Program-made: the position numbers and the translations under genes
Assembly (NCBI GenBank): GCA_017893485.1
Contig: CM030362.1
Location: 256,722,744-256,786,743, forward strand
Length of the DNA: 64,000 nt
Source of the DNA: Hemerocallis citrina
Taxonomy: Eukaryota; Streptophyta; Magnoliopsida; Asparagales; Asphodelaceae
Reading direction: 5' to 3'
Shown: one piece after another, positions 23,175-35,610 of the stretch
How positions within the stretch are numbered: position 1 is the stretch's first letter
Layout: every line of letters begins with the position of its first letter
The notes under the pieces: generated by a model
Told to the model about the DNA's origin: nothing
The model's database searches: none
Seen by the model: the letters and a program-made list of their open reading frames with translations, nothing else

Positions 23175-24338
23175 CTCCTTTATATATACATATATTTATT
23201 TTATAAAAAATATATATATAAAAGAAAAAAAAAACTCTTCCCCTCTTCCTCCTTCTTCCCTTCTTTCTTTTCTTCCCGATTGTAACCAGCACCGAATAAA
23301 CCCATCGGCCTCTCCCCTTCTCCTGTTCAAATCTGCTTCGTTCCTTCGCCAAATCCAAATTAAATTGGGGGCTAGGCTAATTGAAGGGCTCTCTACATCG
23401 TGAAAGCGTCGGATTTTCGAAAGATTTCAAAAAGGTAAACCCTAAATTATTTTATTGTATAAAATTGAGTGTGATTAATTTCTTTTGAGTAGGAGTATTA
23501 TGGTAGGGAGATTAGAAGATGTTGAGAAGGGTAGAGACGAGAAATTAGCAAATTCTTGGAGATTTTATTAGTTGCTAATAAATTAGGATTTTGGGTTTGT
23601 AAAAGCAAATTTTATATGTGAGAATTATCTCCTTTATAGTAGTAGAATTTTAGTAGAACTATTATAATAAGTTAGGGGTGATTTTGGTAATTGTTTGGGG
23701 AAAACATTCTGTAGGAATTTGTCTATTACGTGCATTGCACGTGTGCATCCCAGACGTTCGATAAAACGCCTGAGTGATATTAAAAATAGTGTTATTATTT
23801 TCTGTGATTGATTTAGATGATTTGAGCCTTAATTGTGTTGAAATTTGATAATAGGATATGTTGGCAGATTTGGATGTGGAACGGCGTGCTGGCGCTTTGA
23901 GTTTTCACGGGATGCTATGTGAGTATGAATATATTTACATAGTTGTTGTTTTAAGAAAATCTTAGTATAATACGAACGATTGGTATGAATTACGGAATAG
24001 GGTGTATTTATATATATATGATGTTGTGATGTGTTGATCTACTGGGCGTATGCAAACCTGTGATATTGAGATAATAAATGGTATGATATACGCATGATGT
24101 GTGGGGTAATGATAAAATAAACAATACAGTACAGTTGTGATGTGTAATATTATGATGTGATGATTTTATATATTAATTACAGTGATATTTTCATTTGTGT
24201 GATGCATTGAAAGGGTAAGTGAGATGGTGATTATTGGTTATGCGCATGAGTTTAAATAAAAGATGAGATGCTATGATGATAAAGGGTGATGTTAATATGA
24301 AAAGAAAATGTTAATGGCATTAATTTTGGTTGACTTGA

Positions 24339-24893
24339 GTTGATTCCCCAGGATGGACCTGGGAGAGCAGATACCTCCGGATAGACCGGAGAGAGATATG
24401 ATACCTCAGGGTAGACCTGAGAGAGAGTTGATTCCCCAGGATGGACCTGGAAGAGCAGATACCTCCGGATAGACCGGAGAGATATGATACCTCAAGGTAG
24501 ACCTGAGAGAGAGTTGATTCCCCAGGATGGACCTGGGAGAGCAGATACCTCCGGATAGACCGGAGAGAGATATGATACCTCAGGGTAGACCTGAGAGAGA
24601 GTTGATTCCCCAGGATGGACCTGGGAGAGCAGATACCTCCGGATAGACCGGAGAGAGATGTGATACCTCAAGGTAGACCTGAGAGAGAGTTGATTCCCCA
24701 GGATGGACCTGGGAGAGCAGATACCTCCGGATAGACCGGAGAGAGATATGATACCTCAGGGTAGACCTGAGAGAGAGAGTTGATTCCCCATGATGGACCT
24801 GGGAGAGCAGATACGTCCGGATAGACCGGAGAGAGAGTTGATACCTCTGGATAGACCTGAGAGAGAATTGATACTCTGGGGTAGACCTGGGGT
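24339..24893. repeat. Hairpin minisatellite, 86-90 bp higher-order unit of three stem-loops
   Basis: Six higher-order units start at 24341, 24428, 24514, 24602, 24690 and 24780. Each has three 28-30 bp monomers, GAT-stem-RTRGA-stem-GAGAG. The stems are CCCAGG/CCTGGG, CTCCGG/CCGGAG and CTCAGG/CCTGAG, so the three monomer types differ in sequence on both sides yet still pair. The last monomers are degenerate (for example CTCTGG/CCTGAG). About 19 monomers in all. Confidence 0.9.
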
Positions 24894-26147
24894 AAATTGA
24901 ATATGATATAGAATGTGAATGAGAAAGAGAAGAAAGTACCTAGTGTAAAATGAAATGAAATGAAAAGAAATGAAATGAAACAAGTGTATTATGAGTTAAT
25001 AATAAAGAATAAATAAGTAATTACGTGATGAGACTCAGAAAATACGAAAAGTGTATTAATATGGATTAAATGAAGAAATTGTGTTATGATAATGAATACG
25101 GGAAGTAGAGAGAATGCATTATGCATCTGATAAATGAAAGTGAAGATATAATGCGAGAGTGGTCACGAAAGTGATTATTAAAGTAAAATACAGTCTGATA
25201 TGAGTGGTTACACCTTGGAATTGTGTCAAGGAACTACCTGCCCGTTGTTTCTATGGAAATGGTGGGAACTACCTGCCTTGGCATAATTCGCATGGTGAGT
25301 GGGCATGATGGTGCTAATGATTAATGAAAATGAAGAATTAAATAAGTGAAGATGAATAATGATTGAAGTGAATTAATAACCAAGCTATTAGCTTGAGATG
25401 TGATGTGATATTACCCAAGCTATCGGCTTTGGGGTGTGATATATTATTGCCTAAACTATGTTTGGGGGTATGGAGTACAAATTGATGTGAATGAAAGTGA
25501 AATCAATGATAACTTGAGTTATAAGTGAAGATGAGAGGAAATTAGTCATCAATTAGATTGAATAATAGCTAAATGATATAACGGGATGAGAATGAGTTAT
25601 AAAGCATATTTTTGATGTGATAAGAATGAGTATTTAATAAGTGATATGTTAATGATGTGATGAAATGTGAGTAAATTGCAATAGACAATGGGGTGTTATA
25701 TTTGTGTCATAAGACATGAATTAATGTGGTATTATAAGAATATATGTTGATGAGTATGATGATGTACTGAGAGTGTAAAGAAGATAGTTGTAATATACGA
25801 TGAGAGTAAAAGTAATGTATTATGAGACGTGATGATATGTGTTATACGAAATGAATGAGTGCGGTGTTGTGTAATATGAGAACGAAGAAGAAAATATTTA
25901 TGAATGAAAATGAGTATGAAAGAATACGAGTCGTGAGTTCGTAGATGCAAATGTATGGCAAATGAAGTGCGTGGTTAAATCAGTATGAAGAAAAGTGGCA
26001 GTGACCTTATGTGATTAGTTGTGAAAATAAAGAAATGATGAGGTGGTGGAAATTATGAAATGATAAGTATTTGTGTTGGGGATTTCAAAATGAAAAGTAA
26101 TGGAATGTGAATTAGTGTGTTGCTTGTGATTGAGTATAAAGTGAATG

Positions 26148-26150
26148 AGT

Positions 26151-26196
<46 letters not shown>
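26148..26196. repeat. TG/TA microsatellite
   Basis: (TG)n followed by (TA)n inside the solo LTR. Confidence 0.9.
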
Positions 26197-26198
<2 letters not shown>

Positions 26199-29100
26199 GT
26201 CATATATTAATATGATGCATTTAGCGAAGGGAGTGAAGTTATGAATATATAGAGGTAGACGGATGCAGGTTGGTCGAGTACTTGATACTAAGGTGTATTC
26301 TTGATGCTTTAATGTCCAGATTCGAGTTGAATCTTCATACCTTAATATTTGTGAATTTAAATTATTTTCTTTATATAGTTTGATTTATTTATTAAATTAG
26401 TATATTATACTCACACCAGAAATGGCTAACCCCTTAGTGTTTGGGGGGTTAGGGGAGTCCGAGGACTACCCTAGATCCCCTACTATTACAGGTTCCCATC
26501 AGTGCAGAGAGGAGGTGTAGATTGTAGGGTGAGGATTTATATTAAAATTTTTTGTATTAATTAGTTAGGATGAGAGGTAATTTTATGATTTAAATTGTAT
26601 TATGGATGTATAAGTATGTAAATGATGATGGTGAGTATAGTATTGAGTAGTATGTGGTGGTTGTGACCCGTACCCATCTTGTTGTGGTGTACTGGGCTCT
26701 GTGGTAGGTTTTACAAAGATTTTTCTAAAATTTTACCGTGTTTTTCAAAGAAATTTATCGTTTTTATTTGATATTTAATAATCCGTTATGAGTTTGGCCC
26801 CCAGAGCATTATATTATATTGCCTGTATGTTTCTTCTCATTTTGGCCTGGGGAGCCTGTGAAATTATTGTGTGTATTGTGAGCTACGGAATTTTGAGCAG
26901 AATTCTGTAAGCTATTTATGTTTCGGGGCAAAATTTACAGGGGAAACTCTACCAAAATTTTTCCTGAAATATAACTTTCTTAGTTTATGTTTAAAGTGAT
27001 ATAGAAATTGATAGAATTGATTTTGGAGTCAAAAAAAAAACATTTTGGGGCGTTACAATATCGGTGTGCTTGTTCCCATGTTAAGTTATCTAACCCAAAT
27101 GCATCAACTTTACCGATAGTAGTGCCAACAGTCTGAAAGAGATACTTAGCCCCGCCAAGGTTTGACATGTCCAGGTTTCTCCTTGGCCTATTCAGACTGG
27201 TCTCTACACCCAGAAGATATCTTGAGCAAAAATTAGAGCACTCTTTCGATAGATACCCTTCAGTTATCGAGCCTTCTGGATATGCTTTATTTTTAACATA
27301 TCCCTTAAGTCGATAAAGATACCTATATAGTTAAATATTTTGGAGTTAAAAAATGAATGAATACATCACATAAAGTTGAGAAACCCGATGTTCAATGAGG
27401 CATGAATATTACCTCTCAATGGGATACATCCACCGATAATGTACGAGTCCCCCGAGTCTAGCTTCACCGGCCAGGGGGATTATCAAGTGAATATTATAGT
27501 GAAAAACAATGGAGGAAATATCCTCTTCATTTGACAAAGTACCACTGCAGCACGTTGCTCCAGTTGGTCAAGATCTTCAATACGTAGAACTCTTGAACAA
27601 AGTCCTTCATAAATACTACAAAGATCCTTGATGAGGGCAGTGACTTGCTCACACATCGATAACCTTAGAGCCACGAGAAGGAGATCCAGCATCAATATGT
27701 GGTAGCCATGTGACTTTGGACCCTGAAGCTTCTTCTCCTTAGAGTTGACGCACTGTGCTATGTTAGATGAATAGCCATCAGGGACTTTAATCTCCTGTAA
27801 CACCTTGCAAAACAATCCCAACTCTTTTTTTGACATTGAATAAATTGCAGGAGGGAGACGAACATTGCCATTAGGTAAGTACTCCGGGTGCAACTCATGT
27901 CGTATATCCATTGTAACTAAATCAATGCGACACTTAAGATTATCTTTGGTCTTCCGATCATCCCCCATAACAGTTCCTATACAATTTTTGCTGATATTTT
28001 TCCCAATGTGCATCGAATCTAAATTATGACGTAATGAGTTGAATTCCCAATACAACAACTGAAAAAAATGCACTTCTTCTTCCATGACCCTAAATCAACC
28101 ATGTTGTCACATTCATCTGCATCGCATAAGTCGATGTCCTCATCCCTTGCTATTTTCTTCCCTTTCTTGATGACTTCTGGTTCTTTACCGTAATTGAAAT
28201 TATGCCCTTATAATTGCCTAGACACATCTGACCCTGTCAAAATTTCAGACGCATGTCCCCACTCCTGCAACCCATCAAATGTTGAAGTTTCTGACCTGAA
28301 AATATGTGCGTCATACAACCATCTCCGATGACCTATGTAACAAAATTTTCTACCATTATACAACTATTTTGAAACTGTTTGATCAATACAACAAGGACAT
28401 GCATAACGCCCTTTGGTGCTATAACCGGATAAATTTGCATATGCAGGAAAATCATTGATTGTCCAAGTCAACGCAACTCGGAGACAGAAAGTTTCTTTAG
28501 CTGTTGCATCATAGGTTGGAACACCCTCCTATAATTTTTGAAGCTCATCTATTAATGGTTGAAGGTACACGTCTATATCATTTCCTGGACTTTTCAGTCC
28601 AGGAATTTCATGGACAACATAAACGATGAAGGTTTCATACAATTCCAAGGAAGCAAATTGTACGGAATTAACACAACAGGCCATATGCTATCTATATTTC
28701 TCATTTGCTTAAATGAGTTAAAACCATCACTAGCTAATCCAAGTCTCACACTGCGAGGATCTTTAGCAAAATCAGGGTATCTTTCATCAAGATTTTTCCA
28801 AGACTGAGAATCAGCTGGGTGTCTGAGAATCCCTTCATTCTTGCGACATTATGCATGCCATCTCATATCTGAAGAAGTTTTAGAGGACATAAACATTCTT
28901 TGCACCCTAGGATTTAGAGGAAAGTATCGCAAAATTTTTGCAGGCTTCTTTCTCTTAATTGTTTTAACTGGGTCATCAACTTCTTCGCCTTCATTCAGCT
29001 TTCCTTTCCATTTCGAAGTTTCGCAGATTTCACAATTATGGAGTTTCTCCTTATCCTCCCTGAAGAGCATACAATCATATGGACAAGCTAAAACCTTCTC

Positions 29101-29820
29101 ATACCCTAAATTGAAAGACTTGAGAAATTTTTTAACTGCATGGGATGATTCTGGAATACAGATTTCAGGAAATGCTTCATTAAGTAATTGAAGTAGCATG
29201 TTGAAGGACTTAGCAGACCACCTGTTTAAAGTTTTTATTTGAAATAGTCTAACAATGAATACAAATTTCGAAAATTTTGACCAATCACGATACAAAGGTG
29301 TACTAGCATCTCCCATCAACTTAGTAAATTCTTCGTATTCTTTATTAACTTCGAGATCTTGTCTTTCCTCCTCCACTCCACCGTCAATTTCTAATGTTTC
29401 TGTTGACTCATTATGGGCTAGTGATGTTAGACTGTTAGAGTGTGCTGGATTGTTATGAATTCCAAATGCATCCCGCAATAAATCTTGCATCTCATCGGCT
29501 ACACTTAAGTCGTCGTTTACTATGGGCTCGTCTTCATCTTCTAACGCACCCGATCCAACCGGAATCGCCGTGGCATGCTCTCCAAGGCAAAACCATTATG
29601 TGTACCCTTGAAGAAAACCATTGATCACCAAATGTGTTTGAACTTCATCGCATGTCTTTAGAAGACAGTTTGTACACCGCCGACATAGACAAAGAATCAA
29701 ATTAGGATCATGGGAATTTTTCTTGGCGAAGATAATAAAATCTTTAATGCCATCCCAATACTCCTTTGATAATCGTGACTTGTTCATCCAGCTTTTATCC
29801 ATTTCAACAATATCACTCAA

Positions 29821-30640
29821 TCTGAAAATAAAATTTCAAAAATTAAAATTGGAAGAGGAATTGTTTGGATATTCTTCAATCTTCCTGATCTCCATATATA
29901 TGTTCTACAACAAAGTTTTTATATATCTCTATATAATCGCTCATCTCTAATATTATAACTACAAAGTTGGAGTATTGCAAAGTGTCAACGACCAACCCAA
30001 TTAATCTTATTCAGACACTATATCTGAAGTAGTATTGACTTTTGACAATCCATTACAAATCAATGACTCAATATAGATCTTTATCAAACCTTACTTTCAC
30101 GTGCATTGCACATACTAATTAGCTTATATACTAGCTAATATCTCTGCTATTTTAATGGGAGAGTTGAGATTTGTAACAAAAATTTGCTAAACATACTAGT
30201 TCCTCGTGATTCCATAATTTCTAAACATGAAATGCAACTAATATTAGAACTCCTACATACCCTTTACGTATAAATCAGAAAAGAAACAAAATATAACAAC
30301 AAAACCTAATTAAACTACAACCCTAATTCAGAAATCCACAAATTTAGCAAACCCTAAACAGTCAAAATTCCCCCACAAGATTTCATAATTCCTAATTACT
30401 CATTCACACAATCCCAATTGCAAATAATTTTATGCATAAAAAAATATACCAAAAGTTATAAATAATTATAATACCTGACGACGGGAGAGGTGGACGGCGA
30501 GAGCGACAAGGTGGTGACGACGGCGGGACAACGGCGGAGGAGACGACGTCGTAGTTCGACGGCAGGAACGGACTCCGTTGGAGGGAGGGAGAGAGAGAGA
30601 GATGGAAATTACCGTGAAAGGGTTTAGTAAAAAAGGGGAA
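29821..30640. other. CACTA 5' region upstream of TNP2
   Basis: AT-rich DNA is followed by a GC-rich segment (30475-30560, read minus: ACGACG-rich) that probably held the promoter and leader of the transposase transcript. 'ctgctattttaatgggagag' near 30147 is a copy of small-repeat debris also seen near 14645. Confidence 0.45.
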
Positions 30641-30859
30641 TTGGGAAAATAGGAGGCGGTGGGGGTAAAAAAAACCCCCCCCAGAATGGTCGGCGTTTGT
30701 TTAATAAACGCCGGTCTATAACATAATAGCCTGACGCTTATTAAAAGCACCGATGTATGTTAACGTTTTAGCTTCCCCACGAAATAACACATTCATACCC
30801 CGACGTTTCCCAAAAATGTCGGGGTATAAATGCCGCTAAATACAGTTTTTGTTGTAATG
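30641..30859. repeat. CACTA right subterminal hairpin repeats
   Basis: Inverted units are 'ggtcggcgtttgtttaataa' with 'acgccggtc' (30688-30716) and 'ccccgacgtttcccaaaaat' with 'gtcgggg' (30798-30824). They mirror those at the left end and are followed by the terminal TTTTTGTTGTAATG. Confidence 0.75.
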
Positions 30860-30862
30860 GTA

Positions 30863-31191
30863 ACACCCCGTGATTTTCAAAAAAATAATAATATAATAGT
30901 AGTAGTATAATATAATATATATATATAATATATATGTTAAGGTTAAGGAGTGCTACTGCTCCTGATCACGTAGGAGTGCTTTGGAAAGAGGTAAGTGTAA
31001 GAGATTATAATCCCATATCGGTAAATCACTTAAATAAAATAATATATAAATAACATAGCCTATGATCAAGAGTCACCTAATCGGTTAACCAACTTTTGAG
31101 AGGCATCCTGTGGTGGGCAGTTGTACTACATAATATCTAATTTGTCTTCTAAACTGTATAAATTGTCTGAGCTAGGGGCAGGGGCGTTACA
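30863..31191 (+). repeat. 3' LTR of the TRIM (after the CACTA)
   Basis: It continues the LTR begun at 16908-16911, matches 16215-16541 with scattered substitutions and small indels, and ends GGGGCGTTACA before the duplicated GAAAG. Confidence 0.9.
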
Positions 31192-31196
31192 GAAAG

Positions 31197-31256
31197 TCTT
31201 CATCTTACAATTGAGAATGGAAGTGTGTGTCTTCGTCTCACCATCTGACAACGCAA
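31197..31256 (-). pseudogene. LINE ORF2 fragment upstream of the TRIM insertion
   Basis: The minus strand stays open and reads 'SILNCKMKTFPIKYPG' when joined across the TSD to 16210. That is the 'xLNCxxGxFPxKYLG' stretch common just before the conserved post-RT region of plant LINEs. The fragment ends where unrelated repeat DNA starts. Confidence 0.7.
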
Positions 31257-31410
31257 TAGGAACTAAAGCACTTTTGTGGACCAACTTGTGTGCATGCTTA
31301 TGCATAACTAATATATAAAAAAATGTCTCAGGTTCGAGGCTAGACTACGTTGGAATTTTTACTTTAAAAAATTTGTTTTTATTAAGACGTGCATTGCACG
31401 TATAAATTAC

Positions 31411-31411
<1 letters not shown>
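31257..31411 (+). mobile_element. Helitron-like 3' end fragment
   Basis: It ends with the hairpin ACGTGCATTGCACGT (31385-31399) and, eight bases on, CTAG|T (31408-31412), resembling a Helitron 3' terminus. The 5' end is not identified. Confidence 0.4.
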
Positions 31412-31570
<159 letters not shown>

Positions 31571-32269
31571 TTTCGATACTAACTACGTTGGAATTTTTAC
31601 TTTTAAAAAAATATGTTTATTTAATATGTGCATTCCACGTGTAAATTACTACTAGGAGAGTTGAGGTTGTGTAACCAAACAAACACATACTGTAACGCCC
31701 CAAATTCCGAATACGACCGAATTCGAAGTTCCACAGGATCTTTACACTTCACTTCGTACAATTTTACAAGGAAATTTAATCTTTTCATCATACATCAGAA
31801 TTCTTTACAACCATTTGCACAGCGGAAGATAAAACAATGAAAATAACATACAACTTGCAACATTTTTAACATGTAATTGATCAACACTAGCATATCAACT
31901 TTATTCCTTCTTGAAAATCCAACTCTTACATATCAAACAGTAGGCACTTCAGTTGCTTACAACCGACGAAAATATTATACACGGTCATCCTCTCTATGCC
32001 GAAATTATAACGATCTTAATACTTTAACAAATCACAAATTTGGATGAAAAATAGTGTTAAATGTGTCTACACTAAACATGTAAGTGTATGCCATGCCTTA
32101 ATGCCTAATACAGATATTTTATACTAGGATGACACTAATGCATACTTGTTCGGATTCTATGCATCTCATACTATATAAGTCCGAGGGCAAGCACCCATGT
32201 ACTCCACATTAAAGGGTTTGATCCCTAGCCATGACAACTCCCCAGTAATAAGAACAAGGTTTAGACATT

Positions 32270-32535
32270 CCACGAGTACGGATCCCAGTCCCAGGGTACA
32301 CCGCCTGACTGTTATACAGACTCCTCGTCGTGCGAATCTCCCGCAAGTGCCCCTCTAGCCCCGGTATATATATATATACTGGAGTATGACAAACTACCCG
32401 CCCGACTACACATAGTCCCAGATTTAAAATAAAAAATTCGTCTCTATCAAAGCAACCTCAGTCCCGAAGTACACCGCCCGACAGAGTCTATAGTCTCGGA
32501 GTACACCGCCCGACTATATAAAGTGTCCCACTTAC
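32270..32535. repeat. Short tandem motifs 'gtacaccgcccgac' in the LTR
   Basis: Units 'cccagggtacaccgcctgac', 'cccgaagtacaccgcccgac' and 'ctcggagtacaccgcccgac' recur with spacers. The position within the LTR is like that of the hairpin minisatellite in the 22861-27057 LTR. Confidence 0.6.
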
Positions 32536-33297
32536 GTTTGCTCAGGTTTACAACATCTTCTCTTACGTGCCTAGTTCTTAAGTTCAAGACATGAATAAAT
32601 TTTCATACCTAGAGTTAGTTTTACCCCTTACCGGACTTAATCACAAATACGAGATAGCTCCATAGCCATATCTCAAAATATAATTTAATCTTTAAATTCA
32701 ACACTGCCGGTACCCGAGGTCTCGCTAAAACTCTAGATTTCAACCTTTCATGTACAAGAATCCATGGGTATGCATTCCCTTTAATAGTCATGCATCAAAC
32801 TTAAAATTCTTATCTTCAACTTATTCACAATTTGATTAATGTCTCATCTTAGCATTTCTTATAATTCATATATTCATTTACAATTCAAGAATAAGCAATA
32901 ATTCTTTTCATGAACTTAGATGCATCTACTTTAAATCTCATTAGCAATTTAAGCTCATATAGTAATTTCATATCTCAACCCATATCAAGTATTTTTTACA
33001 CAAAAAAATAAATGTATACTTTTCTTTAAGAGAAATCAATTTACACAATAATATTTTACTCTTCTTTTAAAAGAAATAATTTTCACACTCTTAAAGGAAT
33101 AATTTTGAAGTCAAAACTCATTTACCATCTCAATTCCTCTTTTTATTTCTCAAAATATACATGAAAATTTCTAAAACTATTTTTAGTAAATTTTATATCA
33201 TTTTATATGAACATTAAAAAATTTCCCAAATTTTTAATGGTATTAAAAATACCCCCTTATTATTATTAAAACAAAACCAAAAAAAGTTTTGGAGTCA

Positions 33298-33365
33298 TAG
33301 GGTTTTGAACCCAACTCTCCCCGCCAGCTACAGCAACGCCCAAGGCCCAAATTCGCTAGCCAATA
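33298..33365 (-). other. tRNA-like module 1 in the LTR
   Basis: On the minus strand an A-box-like TTGGCTAGCGAATTTGG is followed by B-box-like GGGTTCAAAACCC (33300-33312). The homologous position in 43538-46841 carries a better-preserved module. It does not look like a functional tRNA gene. Confidence 0.5.
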
Positions 33366-33465
33366 AGTTCATATGACTTGGTGTTATAAAGTTAGGCCAA
33401 AAGTAATACATTCTATACATCGGTTCAGGGGTTTATTTAGAAAAATCAAACAAAACAAAAGGGGG

Positions 33466-33535
33466 GTGCCAAGTTTTCGAATCCAGAACCAACGGCTACG
33501 GTAATGACTTGTGGTGAACCGACTAACCAATAAGT
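33466..33535 (-). other. tRNA-like module 2 in the LTR
   Basis: Minus strand: TTGGTTAGTCGG (about 33519-33530) then GGATTCGAAAAC about 40 bases on (about 33474-33485), again an A-box/B-box-like pair. Confidence 0.5.
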
Positions 33536-34016
33536 CCAAGCCCAACTACTGTCATGAGAACAGCGGCTAGAGTTTTATTCTTACGGCACAGGAACTAGTT
33601 TATTTCACAAAACTCAACATATGATCGATCTAATCTTTTTATTAGATTGTATTTATCTCATTCATACTCATTTTACTTGAAAGCAGTGATTCACGAATTT
33701 CCAAACTTGTGTTCTAAACATTGTATCTATATTTCAAATTATCTCCTTGTCTTTAATGAACATAAGTTAATTTCTTCATTTTAATCAAATAGCATATTGT
33801 ATCTCTTACAAATAATTTAAAATGATTCTATGTGTATCAATTCAGTTTTACCAAAATTCCTTTTTATCATAAGGGAAATCTCAACAAGTGTTCCTACAAC
33901 TTTATATTTCTACATTTGTAGATTAACAAGCATATTAGTGTAAGGCAATAACTAATTATTTCTTTATCTCATTTCTAACTAACATGTTGATAATTAGTTT
34001 CTCAGTCAATAGCAAA

Positions 34017-35270
34017 TGGTGTTAATATTTGCAAGTGTACAAAATTGCAACAACTAGTATAGTTAAGTAAATAGAGTGTCGAACCCACAGGGACTAATTA
34101 TTTTATTGAGTACCGAATTTACTAGATGAATCACTATTTGGAAGATCAAAATTAATAAAGGATTAAAGAACTAAATTAATTTAATCTAAAAAGAACTAAC
34201 TAAATTAATTAAGAGGAAGCGGGAAGTGAAATTGTGTAATTTGTTAATGGCAAAATTAATTCTAGGACTTTTGACTTCACCTAGTTCATCCCACACAATT
34301 TATAATTCCATAAGAATAAAAATATTATTTTTCCAAGTTGTAGACCAAAATTTCCAAATTATTCAATGCTTTCTCTCGAACAACACCAAAAATATCTCCA
34401 ACTAACAGTTTGCCATATCTCTATGCAAATTTAATTAATCGAAAACTTATTAAGTTCTGTGGATTTTTTAATGGTCACATCAATTGCGGTAAATTATCTC
34501 TAATTTCGCTCAATCAATGGTGTTCAATTTTTATTGTTCTAAATCACAAATTACCTCTCGGTCTCTCCATGATCCAATAATCATACAAAAATTGGCCAAA
34601 CGATTGTAAGCATTAAGGACAAAAATCAAACACATAACCATGGAAAAATAGAAAAATAATACGAAATTAAAATTTGTGTTCTCAAAACTAGACTACATTG
34701 AAACCCTAGAAAAATAAATTCAGTTCATAATGAAATTGCACTTAACAAATTTGTTCAAAGATTGCATAATAAAATTTTAGAAGAGAAGAGAAGATACAAA
34801 AGTACGGTTTTGTAAATAAATAATTTGCAAACCGAATCCAGTAAAATAGTTGTTCTCTGTCTCTCTCTTCTCTGTCTCGAACTCAGCGCCGAAGAAACAG
34901 AACCTGTCAAATCGCCTCTGGTCAAGTCGTCGTCTCGAAGTGCGCGCCAGAGACACAGTACCGTGTGCCAGGAGGAACCAGGACGCCCACTCTCTGTCTT
35001 TATTCTTTTTTTTTCTTCACGCCCACCTCCTACCTACCTCCTTTCTCCAAGTCCTTCTTCACGCCCACCTACCAACTCTCTTCCTTCCTCCTTAACAACC
35101 TGCACACATGCATATATATAGGATAGGATTAGTTTAAGATAAGGATTAGTTTTAATTTAAAAACTTAGATAATTATTTATTATTAGTTAATTAATTAGAG
35201 TTTAAGATTAAGATAAATCTTTAATTATTAATCAACTAACAAAAATTCGGTCAATTCTTTCTTTTTTTTT

Positions 35271-35301
<31 letters not shown>

Positions 35302-35588
35302 AAAATTATTATCCCTAATTAATAATATTTTTATTTTACTTTTTTTACATAGCCGAATTATACAATTTAGATTCAACAAAACAATAAAAATTAATAAATC
35401 AATAGTTTTACTTTTTTTGTTGATTTTTCCCAAAAATATTCACTTTTTGCATCAAAAATGTTATTTCATCAAAAATAATTAATTACTTGCAATCTTATGA
35501 AAAAAAGATGAAATATAAACAATATAAAAGAAAACAACCAATTTTTATGGGTAAATGAGTACAAATATTTGTATAAAAATTAGACACA
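34017..35588 (-). repeat. 3' LTR of the Athila-like element
   Basis: On the minus strand it starts TGTGTCTAATTTTTATAC and ends ATTAACACCA. It contains a poly-T interrupted tract (35256-35300) that is shorter in the other LTR. Confidence 0.9.
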
Positions 35589-35610
35589 TCAAATACCCCC
35601 AAACTTAAGA
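35589..35610 (-). other. Polypurine tract of the Athila-like element
   Basis: The minus strand reads TTAAGTTTGGGGGTATTTGA directly before the 3' LTR, the usual sequence at this place in plant gypsy elements. Confidence 0.8.

Larger units (their letters stand above)
22861..27057 (+). mobile_element. Solo LTR of a Tekay/Del-like element, 4.2 kb
   Basis: TGTAACACCTTG...GGGGCGTTACA is flanked by a perfect 5-bp duplication ATATC (22856-22860, 27058-27062). No second LTR or internal region is present, so it is a solo LTR left by LTR-LTR recombination. The family assignment rests on the termini and great length. It interrupts the CACTA transposase gene. Features inside are a TATA-like word near 23165, a CT-rich leader, a hairpin minisatellite (24339-24893) and a TG/TA microsatellite. 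Confidence 0.9.
21884..29820 (-). pseudogene. CACTA TNP2-type transposase, degenerate and split by an LTR
   Basis: In order on the minus strand: a transposase-associated domain (29820-29596, 'MDKSWMNKSRLSKEYWDGI'), the TNP2 N-terminal region (29490-28849), the catalytic Transposase_21 region (about 28850-28090), DUF4218 (about 27800-27190, 'LDQLEQRAAVVLCQMKRIFP'), and DUF4216 (about 22350-21900, 'YYGVLTDIIELDYFGHFRVV'). This is the standard TNP2 order. The protein would cut at the element ends in the nucleus. In-frame stops lie at 29596-29598 and 28849-28851; a frameshift and more stops occur in 28650-28500. The 22861-27057 LTR enters between two codons near 'TWEQAHRY' and 'VLDHYAAVEPF', and the frame resumes exactly after the TSD. 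Confidence 0.88.
16912..30859 (-). mobile_element. CACTA (En/Spm) transposon, 13.9 kb including a nested LTR
   Basis: Boundaries are set by the 3-bp duplication GTA (16909-16911, 30860-30862), which lies inside the TRIM 3' LTR. Removing 16912-30862 restores the LTR start TGTAACACCCC exactly. The right end read inward is CATTACAACAAAAACTG, one change from the canonical CACTACAACAAAAA; the left end CAGTGCAATGG is more degenerate. Both ends carry many short hairpin motifs with ACGCCGGTG-like words. Two minus-strand genes lie inside, a TNP2-type transposase and a Transposase_24 protein, both broken. Without the solo LTR and its duplication the element is about 9.75 kb. Confidence 0.9.
31691..34016 (-). 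mobile_element. Long Tekay/Del-like LTR, minus strand, first half
   Basis: It starts TGTAACGCCCC on the plus strand (the LTR 3' end inverted) and is homologous, reversed, to the 3' two-thirds of the solo LTR at 43538-46841. Shared landmarks are the 'cggaag...' end, the 'gtgtataat' block, the 'accgcccgac' tandem region and two tRNA-like modules. The Athila-like element interrupts it at 34016 and it continues at 40421. From its TATA box to its end it measures about 2.78 kb without the insertion, against about 2.75 kb in the other copy. Confidence 0.8.

Noticed and set aside
24339..24893. CRISPR-like array
   Set aside because: The repeats are contiguous without unique spacers, inside a plant LTR; it is a minisatellite.
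22861..27057. A complete LTR retrotransposon
   Set aside because: One TSD pair encloses a single LTR-like unit; no primer site, coding region or second LTR occurs inside.
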